From JAYYZW01 sp965217605 (GTDB lineage: Bacteria > Pseudomonadota > Gammaproteobacteria > Ga0077536): a stretch of DNA of 64,000 nt. The stretch is taken from the NCBI GenBank assembly GCA_965217605.1, contig CBDCJB010000004.1, forward strand, positions 310,001 through 374,000, written 5' to 3'. Numbering within the stretch: the stretch's first letter is position 1; every line of letters begins with the position of its first letter. Position numbers and translations under genes: made by a program. The notes under the pieces were generated by a model. It was not told where the DNA came from, ran no database searches, and saw only the letters and a program-made list of their open reading frames with translations. This document shows, piece by piece, positions 1 through 8,468 of this stretch.

Positions 1-145
1 GATCGGCCAGTCTTCGATGCATTGCGTTTTCATCAGCGTCGGAATATACGGCCACGGTTTCCATGCCCAAGGTCTTTGCGCTACGTATGATGCGGCACGC
101 GATCTCGCCGCGATTGGCGATTAGGAGGCATTTGGTCACGGGCAT
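1..145 (-). CDS. Biotin carboxylase subunit of an acyl-CoA carboxylase (N-terminal part only)
   Basis: The complement encodes about 48 residues from an ATG at 145 and runs off the left edge. They include KCLLIANRGEIACRIIRSA followed by TVAVYSDADENAMH, the classic start of the ATP-grasp biotin carboxylase found in acetyl-, propionyl- and methylcrotonyl-CoA carboxylase alpha subunits. These enzymes carboxylate enzyme-bound biotin using ATP and bicarbonate in the cytoplasm. The visible part cannot tell which acyl-CoA is the substrate. The gene diverges from gshA. The 156-bp gap between the two would have to hold both promoters; no clear promoter box was recognised there. Confidence 0.85.
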   Translation of the reverse strand, partial: MPVTKCLLIANRGEIACRIIRSAKTLGMETVAVYSDADENAMHRRLAD

Positions 146-301
146 TCTTGATTAGAAGCGGTCTCGAAGTTCGGCTGAGGCGTTCAGGCATAGACCGCAG
201 CAGGTAGCTTGCTGCATAGCTCCCGCAGGAGCAAGTCAACGGGTATACTGCACGCCCGGTTACGAACGGCATTCGCCAGCAGCTTGCCGAACCCCAATTC
301 C

Positions 302-1870
302 ATGCAAAGATTATTAGAAGAGCACATCGAGCGTTTGATCTCGTCCGGGAGTTCAAAACTACTCGAAGGTGGCAAAAAGGGCCTCGAAAAGGAAAGCCTC
401 AGAATCGCGAGCGACGGTACGATCGCACAAACGCGCCACCCACACGCCTGGGGTTCGCCGTTAACGCACCCCTACATTACGACTGATTACTCGGAGTCTT
501 TACCGGAACTCATTACACCGCCTTTCTCCGACACAAGCGCCGCGACCGGATTTCTCGAAGACGTTCATCGAATTCTGCATCAGGATCTGCCGGCCGATGA
601 AATGCTTTGGGCGGCAAGCATGCCCTGCGCCGTTTCCGAGGATAGCTCGATCCCGATAGCCGAATACGGAAGTTCGAATATCGGCCGCATGAAACACGTT
701 TACAGAGTGGGCCTGGATTACCGCTACGGCCGACGCATGCAGGCGATTGCCGGCGTGCATTTCAATTACTCCGTACCCGATCGTTTCTGGACGGCCTTTA
801 AGGAGGATGAAAGATCGGCGGCTCAACTACAGAGTTTCATCAACGACAGCTACTTCGCCTTAATCCGAAATTTCAAACGCTTTGGATGGATGATTCCGTT
901 CCTGTTCGGGACATCACCCGTCGTATGTAAGTCCTTTCTCGCGGGTCGTACGACGAGATTCAAGGAATTTAGCCGGGGAACATACTACCTGCCATACGCA
1001 ACTTCGTTGCGGATGAGTGATATCGGTTACAAGAACAAGAACCAGTCAGCCTTACTCGTTTCCTATGATGATGTAAACAGTTATATCGGCAGCTTGCGTA
1101 AGGCGATCAGAACGCCTTACCCCGAATACGAAGCGATCGGGATGCACGATGGCGACACATTGATTCAACTCAGCACCAATGTGCTCCAGATCGAAAACGA
1201 GTATTACAGCTTCATTCGTCCGAAACGTACGACACGCTCGGGTGAGCGGCCGACTTCCGCGCTAAGCGAACGCGGTGTTGAATACGTTGAAGTACGGGCT
1301 TTGGACGTCAATTGCAGGAACCCGATCGGAGTTGAGATCGAACAACTCTACTTCCTCGAAGCGTTCCTGATCTTCTGCCTATTGGAAGAAAGCGATGCAT
1401 TAACCGGAGACGAATTGCGCGCCATTGAGTACAACGAACTTACCGTAGCCCTGCGTGGACGAACACCAGGCCTCGAATTGGTGTTTGCGGGGAAGCACCG
1501 TCCAATCCGCGAATGGAGCCTCGAGATCTGCGACCGTATGCATGCGATCGCCGAATTTCTCGACGCCGACGGTGATTCAAGAACTTATCAGCACGCATTG
1601 AGGAACCAGATCGCGGCCATCGAGGCGCCCGACGTTCTACCCGCCGCAAGAGCACTCCAGGATCTACGCGACGCGAACGAACCGTTTCATAATTACTCTC
1701 TGGCGTTGTCCGTTCAGCATAAGGAATATTTCGGCTCACATCCTCCGAGTGCGGAGACTAGGCGCCAATTCGAGGAACTGGCGGTTCAGTCGCACGATGA
1801 GCAGCGTCGCCTCGAGTCGAGTGATTCGATCAGTTTCGACGACTTCGTCAAAGCCTACCTCGCGGGTTGA
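302..1870 (+). CDS. gshA: Glutamate-cysteine ligase
   Basis: This enzyme makes gamma-glutamylcysteine from glutamate, cysteine and ATP, the first step of glutathione synthesis in the cytoplasm. The 522-residue product matches the E. coli-type GshA length (about 518). Colinear family motifs are visible: GLEKESLRI near residue 30, ITTDYSESLPELITPP, SMPC, AGVHFNYSVP, YYLPYATSLRMSD, NVLQIENEYY, IRPKRTTRSGE and GVEYVEVRALDVN. The ATG at 302 is chosen because the family N-terminus starts with a short helix just before GLEKES. An in-frame extension to 209 adds residues with no family similarity. No strong ribosome binding site is seen. The identification is firm; the start is less so. Confidence 0.95.
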   Translation: MQRLLEEHIERLISSGSSKLLEGGKKGLEKESLRIASDGTIAQTRHPHAWGSPLTHPYITTDYSESLPELITPPFSDTSAATGFLEDVHRILHQDLPADEMLWAASMPCAVSEDSSIPIAEYGSSNIGRMKHVYRVGLDYRYGRRMQAIAGVHFNYSVPDRFWTAFKEDERSAAQLQSFINDSYFALIRNFKRFGWMIPFLFGTSPVVCKSFLAGRTTRFKEFSRGTYYLPYATSLRMSDIGYKNKNQSALLVSYDDVNSYIGSLRKAIRTPYPEYEAIGMHDGDTLIQLSTNVLQIENEYYSFIRPKRTTRSGERPTSALSERGVEYVEVRALDVNCRNPIGVEIEQLYFLEAFLIFCLLEESDALTGDELRAIEYNELTVALRGRTPGLELVFAGKHRPIREWSLEICDRMHAIAEFLDADGDSRTYQHALRNQIAAIEAPDVLPAARALQDLRDANEPFHNYSLALSVQHKEYFGSHPPSAETRRQFEELAVQSHDEQRRLESSDSISFDDFVKAYLAG

Positions 1871-1934
1871 AGCAAACCCTGCCGTGCGGGAACTTAGCGG
1901 TAAGCTGCTAATCTCAAGTTAAACAGCCCATATA

Positions 1935-2528
1935 ATGTTTCAACAACTGTTCTATAAGGCCGCACACGTGCATCGCAGACAGGTTCTCAAATTCGCCGGT
2001 ATCGGCGCAGCCGTACCCCTGCTCCCGATCGCCGTTTTCAGCGCCGGTACGGGCACGACTCCGCCGAACATTGTGGACATGCAGAAGCGTTGGCAAAGCT
2101 TTCAACGCGAAGGCGTGATCCCGGTCGCGGCCGAACCGGCCGTAAAGAGGACCATGGAGGCGTGGAAGCGTGAATTACCGCAGGCCGCTTACCGGGTATT
2201 GTTCGAAGAGGATACGGAACGGGCGTTCACCAGTCCCTTGAACGACGAACATCGCCCCGGCTTGTTCGTGTGCCGTGCCTGCGAGCTCGCTTTGTTTACG
2301 TCTGAAATGAAATACGACAGCGGTACCGGATGGCCGAGTTTCGTCACCGTGATCCCCGGTCATCTTGCCACCAAGACCGACTATCAATTGATCTGGCCAC
2401 GGATCGAATATCACTGCGTTAAATGCGGCGGCCACCAGGGCCACGTATTCGATGACGGACCGCCCCCGACGCGTGAGCGGTGGTGTAATAATGGGATAGC
2501 GTTGCGCTTCATCGCGCGTGATTCATAG
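1935..2528 (+). CDS. msrB: Peptide-methionine (R)-S-oxide reductase with Tat-type signal
   Basis: MsrB reduces methionine-R-sulfoxide in proteins. The first 40 residues contain HRRQVLKFAGIGAAVPLLP, a twin-arginine motif before a hydrophobic stretch, so export to the periplasm by Tat is likely. The catalytic domain follows (about residues 60-197). CRAC and CVKC supply the four zinc cysteines, DSGTGWPSF is the substrate-binding motif, and RWCNNGIALRF carries the catalytic cysteine. At 197 residues it is longer than a cytoplasmic MsrB (about 140) because of the leader. It lies 64 bp after gshA on the same strand and converges with the methyltransferase, leaving only 6 bp between stops. A repair role for oxidised envelope proteins is inferred from the leader. 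Confidence 0.92.
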   Translation: MFQQLFYKAAHVHRRQVLKFAGIGAAVPLLPIAVFSAGTGTTPPNIVDMQKRWQSFQREGVIPVAAEPAVKRTMEAWKRELPQAAYRVLFEEDTERAFTSPLNDEHRPGLFVCRACELALFTSEMKYDSGTGWPSFVTVIPGHLATKTDYQLIWPRIEYHCVKCGGHQGHVFDDGPPPTRERWCNNGIALRFIARDS

Positions 2529-2534
2529 TTAGAT

Positions 2535-3122
2535 CTATAAGTGTTCGAGCGCGTATAGCACCACGTTCGAATCGCGCTTGATGTACAGGCCGCCACCAGC
2601 GTTCGCGAATTTAGGCGCGAGGTTCTTGCGGTACCACTCGCTTGGCCTCCGGTAGGTTTCCCCGTCCGTCAGGCCCTGATCACAGTTCGATTCCCAGTCC
2701 TCCCGGGTCAGCACACTGAAATACAGCGCGCCGCGTGTCAGCTTTTCGAATTTCTTCAACGCGGTTAAGGCAGCCGGGCGATCGAGATATTGTAGGACGT
2801 CATGGCAGATGACGAGGTCGTAGCGGCGCTTCGTCTCGAAGTCTTCGATAGCCGCGCATTGCCAGCCGTATTTACCGCAGAGGTATTCGCTGACGTCGAT
2901 GGCGTCGATGGGGACGTCGGGAAAGGCCCGCCGCAGACCGCGGTGCAGGAATCCCGGGCCGCAACCCGCGTCGAGAATACGCTCGACCGGACAATCCAGA
3001 AACGCTAGATAGGCGCCCAGGAACCGCGCCAGGCGATCGAAGTAGGTCCGATCTGCAATGCGGGTATGCGCATCGAAGTAATACCGGTTGAAATAGGTTT
3101 CATCGAACGCGGCGCCCTTCAA
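2535..3122 (-). CDS. Class I SAM-dependent methyltransferase
   Basis: The 195-residue protein has a Rossmann-type methyltransferase core. Motif I is ILDAGCGPGFLHRGL near residue 50, an acidic post-I segment is PIDAIDVSEY, and motif IV is YDLVICHDVLQYL. The substrate cannot be deduced. The preferred start is TTG at 3122, with GGGGG six bases upstream. The frame stays open to 3182, but that extension would run further into the divergent FimV-like gene. No ATG occurs in the conserved part, so a non-ATG start is required. It converges with msrB and overlaps the 5' end of the divergent gene at 3066. Confidence 0.8.
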   Translation of the reverse strand: MKGAAFDETYFNRYYFDAHTRIADRTYFDRLARFLGAYLAFLDCPVERILDAGCGPGFLHRGLRRAFPDVPIDAIDVSEYLCGKYGWQCAAIEDFETKRRYDLVICHDVLQYLDRPAALTALKKFEKLTRGALYFSVLTREDWESNCDQGLTDGETYRRPSEWYRKNLAPKFANAGGGLYIKRDSNVVLYALEHL

Positions 3123-4754
3123 AGTGTTGCCCCCGTGGCGTCTAGTGCCCTGGTGTGCTGCACCGGGGCATTCGCCGCCCAACTCGGCCAGCTTTCAACC
3201 CATTCTCACCTGGGCGAACCCCTGCTTGCCCGCATTGAATTGTACGGCCTCCAGGCTCGGGAGTTCGCCGGCGCAGACCTGGAACTACGGCCTGAGATAG
3301 GTGTGCCCCGAGACAGCGCTGAACGCCGCGTGCTGGCCTCCATCACGCCGGCGATGGCGCGCGACGCGCGCGGTTTCCCCTATGTCAAATTGACCTCGAA
3401 CGCGCCCGTGTCCGAGCCCATCGTGTCATTTCGACTGCGGCTCACCACGGGAACCGTGACGAACGTTAGGCATTACGCGCTGGCGCTCGACCCTCCGGCC
3501 TATCGACAGACCCGCACCCCGCCCGAAGTCGTCGAGGCGGCAACCGCGCCGTCCGTGGTCGTAATGGAAACACCGACGCGAAGCTACGGACCGGTTCGCT
3601 CGGGCCAGACCTTATGGCGGATCATGCAGGAAACCGGGTTGACCGCTGGGGATACGGCGGCGACGATCGCGGCCATCGTCAACGACAACCCGCACGCCTT
3701 CATGTCGGGTGATGCAAACCGCATGCGTGTTGGCGTCATCCTGACCTTACCGGGCTCTGAACTCGCAGCTGCCCCGCCCGCGGCACCGGTAACCGACGCC
3801 ATCGCACAAGACGCGGTACCGGTCCCGGTGCCGATCGTCGCGCCTCCAGTCGTGGAGATAGCCACGGCGCCGGCCGACGCAAGCACTGCACCAAGGCAGT
3901 TCGCGCAGGATGCCGCGACCGCGGCTCGCCTGAAAGCGCTAGAGGAAAAATTCGCGGCGATTCGGGCGCGCTATGAACGACAGCGCCAGGCAAGCGCGGC
4001 GGCGCCGTCTAAAGATGCGGCCGCCGAATTCAGCGTTGCAGTGAGCCCGGCGTCACCGACCGCCACTGCAGTGGACGAACCGGCTGTGCCGGAAGAAACC
4101 GCGGCGCGGTTGCCTGAAATCACGCCGACGGAGGTTCCGAGCCAGGCTGACACGACGAGTACTTCCGGCGAGGGATCGTTCCTTTATCTCATCGTGACGA
4201 TCGTAGTCGGCGCCCTGGTACTCGCGCTGGTAGTTAAGGCCGCGCTGATGTTGATTGCGAATGCACGGCGTCGCCGGGTCCACGTCAGGACAGAAACCAC
4301 CGATGCGGGTTTGCGCGCCGAGATAGCGGCTAAGGCCGAGAAGCGCGTGAAACTCGAAAGCGAAGTCAAGCGCAGGATCGAAGAAAACCGACAAGCGCCC
4401 GATGCCGTTGCAGAAACGACGATCGAACGCGCAATCGAGAGCACGAGCGAAGCTCAAGCCATCGACGAGGCGGAAACCAAGATCGCTCACGGGCATTACT
4501 CGGAAGCGGAAGACCTGCTTCTCAACGTCATTGCCAAGACGCCGAACAACTACCGCGCGAAGCTGCGCCTCGCCGAGATCTACTATCTCAACGAGCGCCG
4601 CGAAGATTTCGTGCGCATCGCCGACGTGATCTATAACAGACATCGAGAGGAAATCGGCGACGAGAACTGGCAGCGCATCATGCGGATGGGCAAGATCATC
4701 GCACCGGAACGCCCCCCGTTCAGCGGGCCGGCGGCGATTGAAAGCGAGGCCTGA
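3066..4754 (+). CDS. FimV/HubP-like peptidoglycan-binding membrane protein
   Basis: FimV/HubP proteins organise polar machinery such as type IV pili and chemotaxis arrays. The domain order matches. The FimV N-terminal domain starts with QLGQLSTHSHLGEPLLARIEL near residue 40. A LysM-like segment follows (YGPVRSGQTLWRIMQ, about residue 175). Then comes a long Ala/Pro/Glu linker with a short coiled-coil stretch, one transmembrane helix (FLYLIVTIVVGALVLALVV, about 375-395), and a C-terminal TPR-like segment (EAETKIAHGHYSEAEDLLL). At 562 residues it is shorter than Pseudomonas FimV (about 900). The start is uncertain: ATG 3066 gives a signal-like leader, and GTG 3135 a shorter one. The 5' end overlaps the divergent methyltransferase. 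Confidence 0.8.
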   Translation: MRIEVIPVEIGFIERGALQSVAPVASSALVCCTGAFAAQLGQLSTHSHLGEPLLARIELYGLQAREFAGADLELRPEIGVPRDSAERRVLASITPAMARDARGFPYVKLTSNAPVSEPIVSFRLRLTTGTVTNVRHYALALDPPAYRQTRTPPEVVEAATAPSVVVMETPTRSYGPVRSGQTLWRIMQETGLTAGDTAATIAAIVNDNPHAFMSGDANRMRVGVILTLPGSELAAAPPAAPVTDAIAQDAVPVPVPIVAPPVVEIATAPADASTAPRQFAQDAATAARLKALEEKFAAIRARYERQRQASAAAPSKDAAAEFSVAVSPASPTATAVDEPAVPEETAARLPEITPTEVPSQADTTSTSGEGSFLYLIVTIVVGALVLALVVKAALMLIANARRRRVHVRTETTDAGLRAEIAAKAEKRVKLESEVKRRIEENRQAPDAVAETTIERAIESTSEAQAIDEAETKIAHGHYSEAEDLLLNVIAKTPNNYRAKLRLAEIYYLNERREDFVRIADVIYNRHREEIGDENWQRIMRMGKIIAPERPPFSGPAAIESEA

Positions 4755-4817
4755 TCCCGCTACCGTACCGGCACGCGCGGCTCGTTGGGAGCCGCTTCAA
4801 GCAACATTGACAGCCTT

Positions 4818-5444
4818 ATGATGCGCGCGCTGATCGTCGCCCTTCCCCTGCTCGCAATGTGCGCCGGATGCGCCCGCCCGCTGCCGCCGCAGGATGTCGC
4901 CGACCGTTTCTGGCGTTCCGTCATGACCCAGCATCCGGCCAAGATCCGACGTTACGTCCGCGAGCAAGATAGGGCGGCGTTGAAAGACGATCCCGAGATC
5001 ATGCCCATTTCAGAATTTGAATTGGGCCGCACCGTGATCGACGGCGAATCCGCGACCATTGAAACCCGCATTACACTCGATGCCGATAAGCCAGTGCCAC
5101 TCAACATCGATACCGTGCTGGTACGCGAAGGCGAACGCTGGCGAATCGATTATGCGGCCACGATCGATGACATTTCGACGCAAAGTCAATTGGCGCAGGT
5201 GATCGATCAGATCGAGGCGTTTGGCGGCGCACTCAAGGATGGGATCGATAAATCCGTGGAAGAAATGAAGAAGGTGCTACCTCAAATCGAGCGGCAATTG
5301 TCGCGTATCGAAGAAGAAATCAAACAAGGCGTGCCGGAATTACGCGAGCGTCTGGAAGAATTCTCCAAGAGCATCGAAGAATCGCTGAAAGCGCCGCCCG
5401 AGGAACAGGGTATTCCGGCCCCACCGGAGACCATCGAGATCTAA
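4818..5444 (+). CDS. Putative lipoprotein with NTF2-like domain and helical tail
   Basis: A lipoprotein leader is visible: MMRALIVALPLLAMCAGCARP, with candidate lipobox cysteines in AMC and AGC. Residues about 20-125 have the look of a DUF4878/NTF2-like domain (DVADRFWRSVMTQHPAKIRRYV, then EGERWRIDYAATID). Residues 130-195 are a charged amphipathic helix likely to form a coiled coil (IERQLSRIEEEIKQGVPEL). A short Pro-rich tail ends the protein. The ATG at 4818 is chosen because the lipobox then falls about 15-18 residues in; the frame extends to 4785 but adds nothing signal-like. Its function is unknown. It follows the FimV-like gene by 63 bp. Confidence 0.75.
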   Translation: MMRALIVALPLLAMCAGCARPLPPQDVADRFWRSVMTQHPAKIRRYVREQDRAALKDDPEIMPISEFELGRTVIDGESATIETRITLDADKPVPLNIDTVLVREGERWRIDYAATIDDISTQSQLAQVIDQIEAFGGALKDGIDKSVEEMKKVLPQIERQLSRIEEEIKQGVPELRERLEEFSKSIEESLKAPPEEQGIPAPPETIEI

Positions 5445-5450
5445 AAGACC

Positions 5451-5484
5451 GTAGCCTGGATGGAGCGCAGCGGAATCCGGGATC
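5451..5484. repeat. REP-like palindrome, family A
   Basis: A GGAT-centred imperfect palindrome in which CTGGAT pairs with ATCCGG. Four more near-identical copies occur at 23417, 34714, 36264 and 36307. It lies between the convergent lipoprotein and Sel1 genes. It overlaps the TGA at 5483-5485 that would end the Sel1 gene if its amber codon were read through. Confidence 0.8.
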
Positions 5485-5554
5485 AACCATCAGGTGCAAG
5501 AGTCGATAAATCGGCGCGCGCTTCGGGATGCCCCTGATCGGCGGCCCTGCGATA

Positions 5555-7096
5555 CTAGCGGATCGCTTCGTCCACGTTGCGGGCGACGCCCTTACCCGAT
5601 CGATACATATAGCCCAGACTATATTGCGCCGACGCATGGCCACTTTTCGCTGCTGCTAAATACCATTTCAAGGCTTCCGCGTCATCCTGATTGATACCTT
5701 TCCCGGCGCGATGCATGTAGGCCAGGTTGTACTGCGCGGGTGGATAACCTTGTTCGGCGGCCTCTCTATACCACGTAGCGGCGGTGGCATCGCTTTGTTC
5801 AACGCCCTCGCCCAAGGCATACGACACCCCGAGGCTGTACTGTGAGATCGCACTTCCCTGTTCAGCCGCCCGGCGATACCACACCACGGCTTCAGCGTCG
5901 TCCTGTGGCACGCCTTCGCCAAACGCATAGGCGACTGCCAGATTGTATTGCGCATCCCGATTCCCCTGCACCGCCGCCCGGCGATACCAGTCGACTGCTC
6001 TACCCCGATCCCGCGTCACGCCCTCGCCCTGGTAAGTCATGTAGCCAATGTGCGCTTGGGCTTGTGCATCGCCATTCTCCGCCAGTGCGAGGAACATCGC
6101 CGCAGCCCGTCGGTATTCGCCTGCCGCCAGCGCCTGTTTGGCCTCGTCTACGGTCGGTGCGTCCGGGATCGGACGCGATTCCGCCTCCCGTGCCAGCGCA
6201 AGTTTCAATTCATCAGCAGATGCAGGACGGGCTTTTTCTGAAGATCCGTATCGAGGGTCGGGCGTACTCCCGGGAGCGCGGCTCGTGAACGTTTTTGAAT
6301 CGTCACCGCCAATAGCGTCCTTTAACTTGCTGAACAGTCCCTGCTTCGTCTCCTTGGGCGCTGGAAAGGGAGACGCGCCCATCACTTGCGGTTCGCGCGT
6401 TCCAACGGTTACCGGAGCGGAAAGCGGGGGCGCCGCGGCGACAGCCGGCGCTTCGTCGGCCACGATGAGTTTCGCGTCGTCTTCCATGACCGCTACGGTT
6501 TCGCTCGGCGGCGTGGCGGTTTCGGTAACCGCTGGCGTACTCGGGATCTCGATCAATTCGGGTATCGCATTGACGACCGGCGTCGCGGCAGCGATCTCGT
6601 TCTCGACCGGGGGCAAGGCCTCGATCTCCATTTCGGGCTCGACAATGGCGCGCTCCTGGGCTAATTCACCGCCGGAGATGATGGTGTGATCGGCGGGCTT
6701 GGCCGGATTGATCTCATCGATATCGGCCGCAGGCATCGCTTCGCTCTCGTGATCGATGATCGCGTATTCGTACGGCTCACGAACGGACACGGCGGGTTCC
6801 GGTTCGACGGCCTCGACAACGGGTATCGGCTCCGGTTCGATCACAACGATCGGCTCGGGGTCGACTACCGCTGTCGGTTCCGGTTCTACGGCGCCGATCG
6901 GCTCGGGCTCGACGGTCTCGACGGCGGCGGCTGGTTCCGCTTCAACGGGCTCTACGGCCGCAACCAAGTCTTCTTCGATCGGCTCGGCGGCTACCTCCGG
7001 TTCCGGTTCGATGCGCGCAGCCGCTGCAGCTTCGATCGGCGCTTGTTCGGGAACATGTTCAGCGGGCGTCTCTTCAATCGGATCCGCAATTGCCAC
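5555..7096 (-). CDS. Sel1-repeat protein, C-terminal fragment of a broken gene
   Basis: From a GTG at 7096 the frame encodes 513 residues. About 230 are a low-complexity Pro/Glu/Val linker, followed by a stretch with KQGLFSKLKDAIGGDD. From residue 320 come at least five Sel1-like (TPR-type) repeats, for example AVDWYRRAAVQGNRDAQYNLAVAY. There is no signal peptide. Two defects suggest this is not an independent gene. The linker frame is already open upstream of the GTG and continues the preceding reading frame after a one-base shift. The last repeat is cut by TAG at 5555-5557 where Trp is expected; beyond it the frame reads YRRAADQGHPEARADL to a TGA at 5483. Sel1 proteins usually act as protein-interaction scaffolds. 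Confidence 0.75.
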   Translation of the reverse strand: MAIADPIEETPAEHVPEQAPIEAAAAARIEPEPEVAAEPIEEDLVAAVEPVEAEPAAAVETVEPEPIGAVEPEPTAVVDPEPIVVIEPEPIPVVEAVEPEPAVSVREPYEYAIIDHESEAMPAADIDEINPAKPADHTIISGGELAQERAIVEPEMEIEALPPVENEIAAATPVVNAIPELIEIPSTPAVTETATPPSETVAVMEDDAKLIVADEAPAVAAAPPLSAPVTVGTREPQVMGASPFPAPKETKQGLFSKLKDAIGGDDSKTFTSRAPGSTPDPRYGSSEKARPASADELKLALAREAESRPIPDAPTVDEAKQALAAGEYRRAAAMFLALAENGDAQAQAHIGYMTYQGEGVTRDRGRAVDWYRRAAVQGNRDAQYNLAVAYAFGEGVPQDDAEAVVWYRRAAEQGSAISQYSLGVSYALGEGVEQSDATAATWYREAAEQGYPPAQYNLAYMHRAGKGINQDDAEALKWYLAAAKSGHASAQYSLGYMYRSGKGVARNVDEAIR

Positions 7097-8315
7097 GCGC
7101 GACGGCTCGACTCGCGCGACGGCCGGCGCTACTGGGCCGTTTCAAATCGGGTAGCGGGACGCCGGCATTAGCGTAGATGCCGGCAAGCCGTTCGCGCGCC
7201 GCTCCATGGCCCGACCGCGCGGCGTCGCGCAACAAGGTGATCGCCATCGCATCATCGACTTCGACCCCCGCTCCTATGAGATAGCGATTACCCAAATCGA
7301 ACTGCGCCGTAGTGTGCCCGGCGTTTGCCGCATCGTGCAGCCAGCGCATGGCGCTCGCCGTGTCCTGCGAAACACCGTGCCCGGCGAGAAACAAACGTGA
7401 CATTTCATATTGCGCAGGTCCGTATCCGCGTTCGGCTAAGCTGGTCAAGCCGTCGAGGCCGGACTCGAATTCGTCGCGGGCGATCGCCTTCATCGCATCT
7501 TGTAAGGCCAGTTGATCTTCATCCACGGGTACGCGCGCCGCAGCGACGGCATCTTTCGGGTCGATGGTGACTTCGACGCCGTGCTCTTCGGCGCGGCGGA
7601 TGGCTTCGATTTCGTCCGGGGACGTAGCCGGTGCAGCCGCTGCCTCGACCGCTTCGGGCGCGGGTTCACCAACGGGTTCATCAACGGGTTCGCCGACGGA
7701 CTCGCTTACCGTTTGCGGCGCGTCGGCCGCTTCGATCGATTCACGACGACGCGCTTCAGCATCGACGTCCTCGGCTTTGTAACCCGTTCGCGTCGTCGGC
7801 GCGAGGGGATCTTCGTCCACGGCAGGCTGGGTCGGTACGTCCGCCTCGGTATCGGCTTGTGCGACGTCGTCGGGCGCCGCCTGCTCGAATACCGGCGGTT
7901 CCAGTCCCGCTGCCCGGTAAAGCTCGGCCATGTTGCGGGCAGCGAGTTCGTGTCCCTGACCGGCTGCCTGCCGGTAATAGGTCAATGCCCAGGATTCGTC
8001 CGCCTTGACCCCTTCACCGAGCAGATAGATGTTACCGAGATTGAACTGCGCTTCCGCGTTACCCAATTCGGCCGCGCGGGTGTAGAGCTCAATGGCGCGT
8101 TGGGTGTCTTTTGCCACGCCTTCACCACGGTGATGAAGCGCGGCGAGCAGGGTCAGCGCTCGATCATCGTCTTGCGCCGCGGCTCGTTCGAGTTCCGCAA
8201 TGGCCGTAACGTAATCGCCGCTTGCGATGGCGTCGCGGGCCGCGGCCAGCTCATCGGCGGCGGCCCCCGTGCCCCATGCCAGACATGCCAAAAAGATCCC
8301 GGTTATGAGCCGCAA
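7074..8315 (-). CDS. Exported Sel1-repeat protein, N-terminal part of a broken gene
   Basis: The 413-residue product opens with a signal peptide (MRLITGIFLACLAWGTGAAA). Sel1/TPR repeats follow at about 30-110 (AIELYTRAAELGNAEAQFNLG). An acidic Ala/Pro/Glu linker spans 115-270 and another repeat block 275-395 (AMRWLHDAANAGHTTAQFDLG). The last 20 residues (SSAGRRASRAVARGNCGSD) are Arg/Ser-rich and unlike the rest. In the next frame the same DNA reads VAPAVARVEPSRVAIADP, which fits the Pro/Glu linker of the following gene. A single-base shift between 7074 and 7141 therefore probably splits one protein of about 950 residues. The role is likely a periplasmic scaffold; the exact partner is unknown. 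Confidence 0.75.
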   Translation of the reverse strand: MRLITGIFLACLAWGTGAAADELAAARDAIASGDYVTAIAELERAAAQDDDRALTLLAALHHRGEGVAKDTQRAIELYTRAAELGNAEAQFNLGNIYLLGEGVKADESWALTYYRQAAGQGHELAARNMAELYRAAGLEPPVFEQAAPDDVAQADTEADVPTQPAVDEDPLAPTTRTGYKAEDVDAEARRRESIEAADAPQTVSESVGEPVDEPVGEPAPEAVEAAAAPATSPDEIEAIRRAEEHGVEVTIDPKDAVAAARVPVDEDQLALQDAMKAIARDEFESGLDGLTSLAERGYGPAQYEMSRLFLAGHGVSQDTASAMRWLHDAANAGHTTAQFDLGNRYLIGAGVEVDDAMAITLLRDAARSGHGAARERLAGIYANAGVPLPDLKRPSSAGRRASRAVARGNCGSD

Positions 8316-8468
8316 CGAAGCCCCCTTTGGACGATCTTTATGCAGTATATTGTGGATTAACGCCGGATTCTATCTATATATAGTGTAGTCGCCTGCCCCA
8401 TACAGGCGGGAGTGGGGCGAACGGATGTCTAAGAACGCGCGGCGTTCAACGCAACCCGGCGGCCGCCG

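Noticed and set aside
6686..8360. Long + strand frames rich in Asp, Gly, Phe and Arg opposite the Sel1 genes
   Set aside because: They are complements of the repetitive Pro/Glu linker and Sel1 repeats and have no independent support.
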